A program made the translations under genes and the position numbers. A stretch of DNA of 22,630 nucleotides from Vishniacozyma victoriae. Taxonomy: Eukaryota; Basidiomycota; Tremellomycetes; Tremellales; Bulleribasidiaceae. Positions 8,545-18,624 of the stretch are shown piece by piece. Each line of letters opens with the position of its first letter. Position 1 is the first letter of the stretch. The notes beneath the pieces were generated by a model that worked only from the letters and a program-made list of their open reading frames with translations, made no database searches and was not told where the DNA came from. Location: contig JADPYG010000008.1 in assembly GCA_017654735.1 (NCBI GenBank), positions 1 to 22,630 on the forward strand. The letters run 5' to 3'.

Positions 8545-10815
8545 TCACACTATCTCGGAGTGTATCGCCATCCCAACGTCCTTGTCATCTAGGTCGGAAA
8601 CTTTGGTACTCTCTTGATTGCCTGGATGAGTTGTCGCATCTTCCAGATCAATCTGTCTGGCAATTCGATCTCGGCGCTCACGCTCGATGGCACCTGCGTG
8701 TGCATCAAATAGCGCGTCAATCTCCTCCAGGGAGAGTCCCTTGAGCTATGCCTGATTAGCACACGGAATCTATTTACGTAACCTGAGCAGAGCTCACCTC
8801 AGGCAGGACAAAGATCACCCAGAATATTCCGCAAATACAGCACACCATGAAAACCAGGTAGGTCTGGAAAACGGATTAGTACGAAAGGACATGGTTGTCA
8901 ATCTGCCGATGACTGACTTTGTATCCCAAGTTGGCCAGCATTACTGGCGTGACCCACGCAACGACGAAATTCATGAGCCAGCTGGAAAGATCAGCCGCTG
9001 CAACAGCAGTAAGTGCGCGACACGAAGAACTTACTTCATTCCGGCAGCCAGGCCGATACCTCGAGCTCTTTGATCCATTGGACAAGTTTCCGCCACTGTC
9101 ACCCATCCAATTGGACCGTACGCGAAACCGTAGGCGGCTACATACCAATAGACTGAAATCAGTAAGCTCTCGTTCCATGTCGGGAGACATACTGAAGAAG
9201 ACGGCAGCGTTGCCAGCAGATTTGTGGGAATCGAAATCGTCGCCGAAACTTCCCAGAAGACCAGCTACGCTGGCATGTGAGATGACCATGTTGCAGAGTC
9301 CCCACAGGAATAGCGGTCGGCGGCCGAGCTTGATTCTCTTCAGTAAAACGCGAAAAGAGAGCAACGATGGACGCTCACAATGTCGACGAACAATACGCCA
9401 GGGATAACAACGATGAATTGCACAATCCCAACGACACCGGTCGCCAGGAGTCCAATCGTTCCCCCGCTGAGACCGAGCTGTGCAAATATGGTAGGGGCGT
9501 AGTAAACAATCGCTGAAACCGCAATCAGTGAGGTTCACAGCAGACAGGCGGACTCTGCGCACCATTAATTCCAGTCCACTGGCCAAGCCCCTGCGCAGTA
9601 GCTCCAAGTCCGACACGGTGTAGCAATGATTTTGTCGTGAAGATACGTTTGTATTCCAACATCTCAACTTTCCAGCTGATCAAAGGAGTTCCGTACCGCT
9701 CGATAGCGGCGTCTCTTTGAAGAAGCCGCTCTGCTCGAAGGGCGCGAAATTCATACTGGTCCGTAGTCAGCGGTACCCCAGTGATCCCAGCGCAGTGACT
9801 AACCTGTAACTCTGAGTCGTGTTCTGTCAGGCCTCGGAGCCTAATCAAACATTGGAGACTCTCTTCTTCCCGATCCCTTAGCATGAGCCAACGAGGTGAG
9901 AAGGGCAAGAACACGGCCCCGACGCATAAAACAACCGCGGGAACCAATTGTAATGCCAAAGGAATACGCCTGGCAGGAAGTGATCAGCGTGGAGTCTCAT
10001 TGGGCGTGTCACTCACCAGGCAGCGGCTGATTGGCCCGGAAAGGATGGACCACCAATAAAATTAGTCCCGTATGAGATCCAATATGAGATCAGTAGACCA
10101 ACTACAAGATATTAGGAAGCCCCACCATTCCAAGCGAGGGACAGGCACTCACACACGATCGAAAATTGCTGCAAGGCTACTAGAGAGCCCCGAATCCCCG
10201 GGGGCGACATCTCGGCATTATACATGGGGACAAGCGTCGAAAGAGCGCCTACTCCCATTCCAGCAAACCAGCGTCCGGCTAAATAGTTTGAACTTGAATT
10301 CAAATTGTCACGAAGCGGAGAGAGCTCACCAAACATGTATGCAACATTCTCGGTTGCACCGACCTGCAAAGCTACGCCTAACATGAAAACAATGCACCAG
10401 GCGGATATCGAATACTGTAAAAGAAGATGAGCATGCTTTAAGCGATGCGAATGGAACAGTACCTTTCGGGAGTACCGATCAGATATGGGCCCAGCTCCTA
10501 TAGCACTGATCATCGCTCCAAGCTCGAGAATGGCTGTGAGCATGCCCTTCATGGACGGGTCGTCCATCTAGAGGGTGTGAGGGACTTCGGAGCGATGTGT
10601 AGAGATAGGCTTACAGTAGGTTGGTAGCGATGGACAAAAGATTCCATGACTTGGACATTGCTGAAGACACCTTGATTATAGCCGTATAGCACGCCACCCA
10701 GCGAGGCGAACGCGGTCATACCAAGGCATCGCCCGTTGGCGACTAAACCGCGAAAGCCACGGGTCCTGTGAGAACTCATGGGGTTGGAACCAGGCGCCTC
10801 AACCGATATGGTCAT
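8545..10815 (-). CDS. MFS sugar transporter (transporter 1)
   Basis: Thirteen exons encode 562 residues: 10815-10615, 10567-10463, 10414-10330, 10278-10153, 10101-10017, 9969-9804, 9755-9563, 9512-9379, 9337-9193, 9152-9035, 8981-8918, 8863-8798, 8745-8545. It belongs to the sugar/H+ symporter family. The landmarks in order are GGVLYGYNQGVFSN in helix 1, GPISDRYSRK after helix 2, GRWFAGMGVG with MYNAEMSP and RG, PFSPRWLM, GQWTGINAIVYYAPTIF in helix 7, LLATGVVG, LGRRPLF, YGPIGWV with AETCPMDQRARG, and PELKGLSLEEID before the cytoplasmic tail. The usual PESPRWL and PETKG motifs each carry one substitution. The helix 7-8 sequence resembles the fungal subgroup holding quinate and galacturonate permeases; this is inference only. 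It is divergent from the SDR gene, with a shared 447-bp promoter. Confidence 0.9.
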
Positions 10816-11262
10816 GATAATCCGAATATAATAGAGTAAGGTGAAGGTCAGAGGGGTATCTAAATAGGCAACAATAAGTGTGGAGCCGTGAAACCAGGTG
10901 GGGAACAGAATACGGGGAAAGTGGTCTATATATCGGACGGCCCATCATTGGATGAGACTTGAGACCCGCTTGTGACGGATTGACAACCGGAGCGGAAATT
11001 ATGTGGGCCCGCTTAGAGGGGCCCGCCGCGGCCCACGGTGCGCACTCGAATCGACTCCGCTTGTCCGCTCGCACTTGCGCTTGCGCTGCTAACGCTATGG
11101 CCGGACTATTGAGCTCCACAAACTTGCTGTGCCATCGGCCTTGCTGTCGACCCATCGCTTTGCCTAAGCGGCCAAGTCGTCCGATGTCCCGCAGCTTTAT
11201 GCCCAAGCAACTGGAGATAATGCGTGTACTTTTGTATCCCTTTTCTCTAGCACGATTTCAAT
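10816..11262. promoter_or_regulatory. Shared divergent promoter, transporter 1 / SDR
   Basis: The region between the two ATGs holds AGCGGA at 10991-10996 and TCCGCT at 11056-11061 and 11064-11069 (TCCGCTTGTCCGCT). The GC-rich block 11003-11036 has 7-bp inverted arms, GTGGGCC and GGCCCAC. A TATA-like tctatatatc lies near 10924. The closely spaced TCCGCT pair matches those upstream of the regulator, the oxidoreductase and transporter 2. Coordinated induction of both genes is a reasonable inference. Confidence 0.55.
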
Positions 11263-12359
11263 ATGATTACAATAGACTATACAGGGAAGACAGCCTTCAT
11301 CACCGGTGGTTCTCGAGGCATAGGGCTCGCAATCGTCAAAGCACTGGCTGCAGGTAAGACAGATACTATCACCCATCCAGTGGTGGTTCAGCTCGTACCG
11401 TGACTGAGTACATTATAGCGGGATGCAGGATCGTGTTAACCTGGACTAATACGGACCCCTCCGACACAGTAACGGCTGTTTCCGATCAATATGGTGTGCC
11501 CGTCCATGCATACTATTGTCCTGGCGAAGACAGCGCGAAAGTGGCAGAAGTGGTCGAGAGGGTCAGTTCTGAGGTTGGCGAGGTCGACATTCTAATTCCA
11601 AATGCGGGTGCGTACCCACTACTTGCGCTCTCGGAGCTCGCTGAATGATCTACAGGAGTCGGTTTATGGAAAGAGACCATTCACATGTCAGATTGTAAGT
11701 CATCGATGCTCGACGAAAGGAGTACGTCACGGCTCATCATACAGTGGAAATGCAGACGCTCATGGGTGTGAACCTCTATGCTCCCATCTACATCGCACGG
11801 GCTTTCACCCGTCACTGGCTAGGACTAAGTGCGGCAATTGCCACTACCGAGAATAACTCCGACCCGACCCCCATACTGGCGTCTACCGATCTCGGTAAAA
11901 AGATTCTTTTCGTCTCGAGTATCAGCGGCCAGGTCAACATGACACCCCAGTATCAAATGGCGTACAACGCTTCGAAGGCAGGGCTGAACATGGTCAGCAA
12001 GGTATGCCAGAGACGCGTGACATGTGAGAGAGATCGCTGAGATTAAATAGTCTCTAGCTGGTGAGTGGGCCAAGTATGGGATTGTGGTCAACACTATCTC
12101 GCCGGGATACGTGAGGACGGACCTCATTGCCAACCCTCCACCAGGAGATGGCGAAGAGTGGGTCTCCAAATGGCAATCGATGACCCCGGTCAATCGTTTC
12201 GCCATGGCGTCAGAGATAGGCGACATGGTCGCGTTATTGCTTTCGGACCAGTCTTCTTCTTTCATGACCGGTCATGATGTAGTTATGGACGGAGGTAAGT
12301 GGTCCACTGTCCGATCTAAGCTTTTTCTGACCGATCGTATAGGGTATACTACATACTGA
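11263..12359 (+). CDS. Short-chain dehydrogenase, polyol/ketose reductase type
   Basis: Six exons encode 278 residues: 11263-11353, 11419-11607, 11656-11694, 11745-12001, 12051-12294, 12343-12359. It is a classical SDR with the cofactor motif TGGSRGIG (residues 14-21), NAG at 92-94, and the catalytic triad S167, Y180 and K184 (YNASK). SPGYVRTD follows, and the protein ends in DGGYTTY. The DGGYT terminus is characteristic of fungal L-xylulose reductase, mannitol dehydrogenase and sorbose reductase relatives, so reduction of a ketose or oxidation of a polyol with NADP(H) is likely; the exact substrate is not. A linker before the SSISG strand (residues about 130-155) is longer than in typical members. 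All catalytic residues are present. It shares its promoter region with transporter 1. Confidence 0.9.
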
Positions 12360-12908
12360 GGGGTAGACAGACGATCGATCGAATGCAGTAGGTAGACCTA
12401 GCTTTCCGGAACTACCAACTATGGCTGTAGACTTGTCATCCATGCAATGCTGTGTGCGTACCATATGCAAGATGCGCTGCTGCTCGATGCTTCTTGTATG
12501 GTCAACGTAAGTATCTAGAGCGGGAATTCGTTCGAAGCATTTGATATTTGCTTGGTTAACAATTATGTCACCAGATTTTGCGGTCTCTTGCTAACGTGTT
12601 TGTCACTTTCTTCGATTCATATTTGGCACTCTTTCGAGGAATAGCTAAGCGTCATTTGTAATCATAGCGATATTCCCTGTCAGCCTGAGCCCATGGAGTT
12701 CATAGCCACGACAACATAAGCTAGATCGTCGATACAACTCCTGGATGAGGGAAAGATGTAGTCAACTCATATGTAAAGGCCACCGAAACATGCATCTCGC
12801 CTATGGCACTAACATTTACACAAGAGAACTACGAGACACTACATGATGCCGAAATTACGACAACGCCTCAAAGCAGCTACCACTGACGAATCTGATAGGC
12901 TAGTATCT
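12360..12908. other. Convergent intergenic region
   Basis: This is the tail-to-tail space between the SDR and the Gfo/Idh/MocA gene and should contain both 3' UTRs. I see no gene, repeat or structured RNA in it. Confidence 0.5.
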
Positions 12909-14503
12909 TCATATCTTTCGCGACTTCTCGCTCGCCAATCTGATGGCCCACGTCATCTCGTACGTTTTTACCGCTGGCATCAGATATATACAACGTTGCA
13001 CTCACCGTCAGTGTATGAGCTCAACACTGGAATCCGGGGTGTCTTTTTTTCCGCGGTCTCGATGAAAGTATCCATTTCCGTGAAGAAAGGATCATCGTCG
13101 TGAAAACGATACACCTCTTCCGCGTCTGAGCCAGGACTTCTCACATATAAAGTTGGGTTATTGTCTGAACGGTAGTCAGTTTCTTCATCAGTAGGGCTTT
13201 GAGGACCGAGATAGGACTCACAGGGATCAATCAGTTTGAGAGAGTAACCATCTGCGACTGGGGGCATATCAACACGGTGTCGCACTGTGACCCTCGTCAG
13301 CTACGTACAGATCGCTATTTCAGTCATGAATCTGACTATCAGTTTTGACCATGATCGAGGTCATTGTCGCCGAAGTCGACTCACTCAGTACCCTGCAGAG
13401 CGACGCCGTGTTCGAGATGTCCGATCGCACCGGACTCATATTTCCATGTAGCAGATGTGAATCTCGGGATCCGATCCACTTCGGCGATGACACTCTCATC
13501 CACCGACATCTAAAGGTCGTGAGCGCTAGTCTCAGACTACGGCAAGGTGCTTGAATGTCTTTACCTTAGACAATACTCCTGGGTTCTCATACCATTCGAG
13601 CGATTGAGCCATGATGGAGTCCATGATGACCTCGCCGCCAAAGTACCTAGAAAGATCACAAAAGTGGGCTTCGCGATTGTTCAGCATGTTATTCCCAGAT
13701 TGGATACGAGACTCACTCGCTTGTTCGACGATAGGGCCGCAGTCAATTGACTTGTTCCACCATGCTGGTTTAGCAGAATGCTCGTATGCTGAACCGTGTA
13801 TAAGCTCCATTATATCGCGCTGAGCTGGAGACAGAAGTTGATGACTCACCCATCACATACCGCGCGGAAGTCATCATAACCTGAAGTTTATTTTCGGCAA
13901 TGATCTCCTTCATCTTTTGCACAGCAGCGGAGTACCGTAGCATATAACCGACAGAAACGAGAGTGGCCGTACGACCTTCCATTATTGTGGCAACCTTCTT
14001 CACCTCCTCAATGCTTCCAGCACTGACCGGCTTCTCAACAAAAATCGCAGAGGCTGTAAAGGCGTTCATCAGCTGAATCTCAGCATCGTGTCCCTTGCTG
14101 CTGTCCGTTGTTCCCCGATATGCGGCAGGCGACCCAAGCAAGATCAAGTCGGGGGGCGATCCCTGTAGCGCAAGTGAAGCTTCCTTGATGCTATGATATA
14201 CTACAGTCCTCTCGTACGCTGGAGCAGCGATAGTCGTTTTTTTCTGGTTGAGAACTGATTGAGCTCGCGCTGCTATCGGTTCCACTAAGCCCACAACTTC
14301 CAGGCGTGACCCAAGCTTCTGCTCCACTCGCTGAGAGTGATTCCACGGCTAGTGGACGTCAGAGCCTGGACAAGATCTACAGGAGCTCTGTACTCACCCC
14401 CTCCGACGATCCGAAATTGACTACATCATCAGTCATGTCACTCATTGGCCGACGTACTATTACCCGCCCCTACGAACATGACTTTGACGGTCGTGAACGA
14501 CAT
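12909..14503 (-). CDS. Gfo/Idh/MocA-family NAD(P)-dependent oxidoreductase
   Basis: Nine exons encode 385 residues: 14503-14464, 14420-14398, 14348-13850, 13788-13717, 13668-13565, 13509-13385, 13292-13222, 13164-13006, 12973-12909. The N-terminal Rossmann fold has VMFVGAGVNFG (residues 8-18) and EGPWNHSQR. The family signature EKP is at 126-128, followed by VGYMLRY. The second domain has KPAWWNKSIDCGPIVEQ and THFCDLSRYFGG (H213, D216), where the family's catalytic His lies. The protein ends in SSYTDAVKTYEMTWAIR. These landmarks match a fungal subgroup of sugar or inositol-type dehydrogenases whose substrate is mostly unassigned. One acceptor choice was decided by conservation: a 61-nt intron (13849-13789) restores ARYVMAYEHSAKPAW, whereas a nearer acceptor adds extra residues. 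It probably acts on a product of the esterase/permease pathway (inference). Confidence 0.88.
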
Positions 14504-14642
14504 CGGTGGATTCGATTCAACTTTCTCCAGCGCGGAATAAACGGGCTGGTCCTGGATAGCTAAGTAGGTGACAGTGGGCGTCGGCGACAAAATCAAACGA
14601 GGCGTTGGTCGATTCATCGAACGGTACAACAAGGCGAGCACA

Positions 14643-14717
14643 AGCGGACATGCGGACAGCCTTGCCGCGGCCTCCGCTGTCGGAGGCCGGTGCGCTTCAG
14701 GTCGAAGTGCTTCCGCT
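14643..14717. promoter_or_regulatory. TCCGCT cluster and palindrome upstream of the oxidoreductase
   Basis: AGCGGA at 14643-14648 is followed by a near-copy GCGGACA (CGG-N5-CGG). TCCGCT lies at 14673-14678 inside the palindrome GGCCTCCG-ctgt-CGGAGGCC (14669-14688), and again at 14712-14717. They are 140-215 bp upstream of the oxidoreductase ATG at 14503. The palindrome places CCG and CGG 4 bp apart, a geometry a dimeric Zn2Cys6 factor could bind. Confidence 0.5.
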
Positions 14718-16133
14718 TTTTGGGAGCTCGTGGCGAGAGCTGTTTTTGTCTCGCGTAACTTTACCGGTTTGATGAGGTAGTTCCGTTACTATCGGAAAGG
14801 GACTCCCCCACGTATATATCTATTTAGCAATTTTGTGCGGATGATTGAGCTAAGGCTGGGAAGTAAGATCCGGTTCATTTGCTTGATTCACGTTTCAAAC
14901 CGGGAATAGCGTTCAAGTTCCGGAGATGTCAGCACTCGTTCTGTAATCTCCTTGACTGTGATCATACTGTACTAAACGGTCAACAAGCACGCGAGAAGCT
15001 GAACTGTTTACTCGGGTCCACAAATTAGTGACCACAGAAACTCAAACATCAACTTGTGCCTGCTTGCACTGCATTCTGGAGTCTTGTATTCATGTTCTCC
15101 CATGAGGAATACGGAGAGGCACCAATAGATTCAGTCAAGCACTCGCAGCCTCGATCCCGATGGTGATGTCTATGAGCTACTCGTTGGGAAGGAGGAGGAG
15201 GAGTGGGGGCGGGGGGGTACACGGCTCTATTTATCTCAATGATTAATCACTTGCCTGATGGCCGGCCTGAGAAGCATTGTTCCGAGACTTCTGATGAGAG
15301 AATGTGCTAAACCATTCAAGTAGTGATTAGGGATCAGAGCGGAGCATGAGTCTGAATGGATCGACAACCCGCTCACTGCATGCTCGAGATCGAATGACAC
15401 GACATCTCATCCTGAAACGATTGTATAGCTCAAAGGCCTAGGGAGATCACGACAGTACAGTACGTAGCTGGCTTTTGAAGTGCAGATCGTAAAACAAGTC
15501 TGCGAGCGGTAGGTGACAGCTCCTTAAGTCTCGCGGTGAGGCTAAGGAATCAGCTCGCAGACTGCGCTGTAGTGTGAGACGACTCGAATCTCAGACTTCA
15601 CATTCTCATTGACGGTCGCGCTCTCATGTCAACAATGTCGATGAAGATGTTGTATCAGATCGTGTGACGTTGACTTTCCAAATGCAAGTCCCGCTCAAAA
15701 CTTCCCGAATGCGAAACTCGGAAAAGCAGCAACGTCAAGAAGATGCACCATAGCAGCTGTGCAATGATCCAAAGAAGCCACGAATGGCGTCTGCGCATAA
15801 CAAGCGAGACACGCCACGCGGAACACTGCGCACATCGATCACCACGGCTGTGCCTGCTCCGGTTGATCTGCCATTCTGTTTTGTCACCCCTGCTGCAGAT
15901 CTCGCAGTTGTCGTCGCTTTTCGCAGTTATCGCGTTCGTTTGCATCCCATCCCCGAGACAAGGCTGATCAGTCAGGAGAGCTGGCTGCGGTCGTGGATGC
16001 GGAACTGAAAGCACAGGAGACATGGTAGCGGTAAATGCGGTGCAATTACGGTGCCATATATCCCCACGTCTAGCCAAGTTCGGTTTTGGCCAGTCCCCAC
16101 CCTACGTCCATCCATCACAATTCATCCATCCCA
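14718..16133. other. Long intergenic region upstream of the esterase
   Basis: These 1.4 kb hold no supported gene. Notable contents are a G-rich tract at 15186-15217 (runs of three, five and seven G), a single AGCGGA at 15338-15343, the hairpin at 15497-15563, and CGG-bearing repeats near the gene (ATGCGGA about 15995, AGCGGTAAATGCGG about 16028). A TATA-like catatat occurs at about 16053, some 80 bp before the esterase ATG. A 140-codon minus-strand frame overlapping the esterase promoter was judged non-coding. Confidence 0.5.
15497..15563. repeat. Strong inverted repeat / hairpin
   Basis: Outer arms AGTCTGCGAGC (15497-15507) and GCTCGCAGACT (15553-15563) are perfect 11-bp complements. Inside, TCCTTAAGTCTC pairs with GAGGCTAAGGA through about 11 base pairs with one bulge and a G-U pair, around a GC-rich loop. 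The result is a long stem with an internal loop, 570-640 bp upstream of the esterase. It could be a structured RNA, a protein-binding palindrome or a trace of a small inverted-repeat transposon. No terminal duplication is obvious. Confidence 0.7.
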
Positions 16134-17912
16134 ATGCCATCCTTGCGATCGTTCACATACGCCATATCGCTAGTGACTCTAATCGCTCGAGTCTCCGCCA
16201 ATCTCGACGACCTTTGTACCGTTTCCAATGTGCAGAGTATTCTTCCTGTCAATGGAACGCTATCCGGCATCGACTTCATCACGAGCACCGTCACCGCTTC
16301 TGTGGTCACCGCAAGCATAGCGAATGCCGCTGGAGGCGGACCAGACATGCGAAAGCGTGACTCGACGGAGTATTGCAATGTCACCCTCGCTTACACACAT
16401 ACTGGGTCTGGCGACGTCGTCAATCTCGTTTACGCCTTTCCTGATCCGTCTATCTTCGAGAATCGATTTTACCTAGGCGGAGGTGGTGGTTACACACTGA
16501 ATAGCGATGCTACTGGCGGTCTTCCTTATGGAGCTGTATCCGGCGCAACGGACGCCGGCTATGACGCTTTCAATTACTCGTACGACGAAAAGGCACTTTT
16601 GGGTAACGGCTCGATCAACTGGTCGGCGGCTCATATGTTCGGATACCAGGCACTCGGCGAGCTCACCGAGATCGGCAAGTACCTGACCCCTGGGTTCTAC
16701 GGCTTGGACATGGATAACAAGATCTACACATACTTTTCGGGCTGTTCGGACGGTGGTCGTGAGGGTATGAGTCAAGTCCAACGTTGGGGTGAGGAGTATG
16801 ATGGTGTTGTCGCTGGTGCTCCCGCATTTCGATTTGCTCAGCAGCAGATTCAACATCTCGTACCAGCTGCCATCGAGGTCATGGCGGACTACTTCCCCAC
16901 TCCATGTGCTCTCGACAAGATTGTGAATGCCACCATTACCGCCTGTGATCCTTTGGACGGCCGAACCGATGGTGTTGTGTCTCGATCAGACCTGTGTATG
17001 CTCAATTTCGACTTGACTAGTATCATTGGCGAGTCTTACTACTGCTCGGCCTCATCCGGTTCTTCGCTCGGTTTCGGATTCAGCAAGCGAGCGGGGGATG
17101 TGTCGCAGAGCACAACTCCTGAGCAAAACGGTACTGTCACATCCGAGGACGTGGCCATTGCCCAAGCAGTCTACGACGGCCTCATCAGCTCTGACGGTGA
17201 ACGAGCCTATCTGTCCTGGCGTATTGCAGCCAGCTTGAGCGATGCCGCGACTACGTACGACAACGAGACTGCGACTTGGGGAGTGAACATACCTTCTACC
17301 GGAGGGATGTACGTACGCAAGCACGTTCAACTGCTCGATCTCGACAACCTGGACAGCCTTGATGACATTACCAACGACGACCTAGTAGAGTGGATGAACA
17401 TTGGCTTCAAGCGTTTCTACGACAGTTTACAAACGACGTATACCAACCTCGCATCTTTCCATGAGTCTGGTGGGAAACTGATACACTATCACGGAGAGTC
17501 GGACCCCTCAATCCCCGCCGGCTCGTCTGTCCACTATTGGCAATCGGTGCGCAACAACATGTACCCCAGCTTGTGCGATGCCGACGCCGAATCGGCCCTA
17601 CACGAATGGTACCAACTCTACCTTATCCCCGGAGCAGGCCACTGCGGGGCAAACTCTCTTCAGCCTGGTCCTTATCCCACAGCCGATAGTCTCATGGCCC
17701 AGATTATCGATTGGGTCGAGAATGATATTGTTCCCACAGGTCTCAACACTACCGTCAGCTCGGGGCCTTACTCTGGCGAATCCCAATGGCTCTGTCAGTG
17801 GCCTCTTCGACCCCTTTGGACATCAGAGTCGTTATACGATTGTGTTTCTGACGAGGATTCCATTAAAACCTGGGCCTTCGAGTTCCCTGCTTTCCACGAC
17901 GTGGTCAGTTGA
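16134..17912 (+). CDS. Secreted tannase/feruloyl esterase family protein
   Basis: A single uninterrupted exon of 592 residues. The ATG at 16134 places a signal peptide directly at the N-terminus (a basic start, then a hydrophobic stretch through residue 22, ending VSAN); the upstream open codons contain no ATG. This is a serine esterase of the tannase/feruloyl esterase family, which hydrolyses gallate or hydroxycinnamate esters outside the cell. Visible residues are the nucleophile S205 in SGCSDGGREG, D457 in YHGESDPSIP, and H503 in GAGHCG. The Cys next to Ser and the Cys next to His form the CS-D-HC arrangement in which a disulphide brings the triad together. GVVAGAPAF and LCQWPLRPLW are further family landmarks. 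KR pairs at 74-75 and 318-319 are possible Kex2 sites; fungal tannases are known to be cleaved this way. The lack of introns contrasts with every neighbour. Tannase and feruloyl esterase activity cannot be told apart here. Confidence 0.92.
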   Translation: MPSLRSFTYAISLVTLIARVSANLDDLCTVSNVQSILPVNGTLSGIDFITSTVTASVVTASIANAAGGGPDMRKRDSTEYCNVTLAYTHTGSGDVVNLVYAFPDPSIFENRFYLGGGGGYTLNSDATGGLPYGAVSGATDAGYDAFNYSYDEKALLGNGSINWSAAHMFGYQALGELTEIGKYLTPGFYGLDMDNKIYTYFSGCSDGGREGMSQVQRWGEEYDGVVAGAPAFRFAQQQIQHLVPAAIEVMADYFPTPCALDKIVNATITACDPLDGRTDGVVSRSDLCMLNFDLTSIIGESYYCSASSGSSLGFGFSKRAGDVSQSTTPEQNGTVTSEDVAIAQAVYDGLISSDGERAYLSWRIAASLSDAATTYDNETATWGVNIPSTGGMYVRKHVQLLDLDNLDSLDDITNDDLVEWMNIGFKRFYDSLQTTYTNLASFHESGGKLIHYHGESDPSIPAGSSVHYWQSVRNNMYPSLCDADAESALHEWYQLYLIPGAGHCGANSLQPGPYPTADSLMAQIIDWVENDIVPTGLNTTVSSGPYSGESQWLCQWPLRPLWTSESLYDCVSDEDSIKTWAFEFPAFHDVVS

Positions 17913-18624
17913 TTTGATGAGAGGCGGTGGACGTACGGGCACGTCTATGAAGTTACAATTCCTACAAATCCGAGCCATATGAAGTAGATGTTGAAGTGGA
18001 GGTTGCTCGCTCGCTCGTCTATCAAATTTTCATCTTTCTAGATCTTCTTTTCTATACGCAACTATCTATTACAACAGTATATAGGTACAAAATGTAAATA
18101 TCAAAACTCTGCTGAATTGATTCTTTCCGTAATTATGAAATAGTACAGGTCGTTCAAGGCAGGTCCACTGATAACTCTCTCTTCACACTATATATACTAA
18201 CTCTGTTTAGTTAACCTAATCCACACACACACCCCAATTCTGAACTAGGACCAGCCATAAGCCACCTACAAAAGGTCATCATGGCACATGAGGTGACATC
18301 TCAGTCGGCCAAATTTGAGCCCGGTTCGGGGGTCAGATTGATTACCTTGACTTTGCTCTTTTTATATATTTCCTGCCATACCGCACTTAGTCACTTTCTA
18401 ATGACAGAGAACGATTCCTATGGCTATTCTGAATGAAAAAAGGGTAGGATATATGCACCAAAATGGAGGATTTGACTCCCCTTACCCCGGAATCAGCGTG
18501 TAACTCTGAAATATGCATAGGTCGATGCTGTAGACAAATGATCGCTTCTGAGACAAGATTACAAGACCGACCTGGTAGCTTGAAGTGGTTTCCAGTCGGT
18601 GAGACCCAAATGAGGCCGACACGT
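17913..18624. other. Convergent intergenic region with AT-rich stretches
   Basis: This is the tail-to-tail space between the esterase and transporter 2. It contains AT-rich segments and a short CA run near 18220, as expected for fungal 3' UTRs and terminators. Small open frames here show no family features. Confidence 0.5.

Noticed and set aside
13825..13849. A 25-nt intron in the oxidoreductase gene
   Set aside because: It keeps the frame but is shorter than any other intron here and inserts residues absent from the family. The 61-nt intron ending at 13789 restores the conserved sequence exactly.
15186..15217. G-rich tract as a telomere or origin
   Set aside because: It lacks TTAGGGGG periodicity. 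It may form a quadruplex, but nothing else in the sequence supports a function.
15655..16077. A 140-codon minus-strand frame with one hydrophobic stretch upstream of the esterase
   Set aside because: It lies across the esterase promoter, has basic and low-complexity composition and no recognisable domain. Probably chance.
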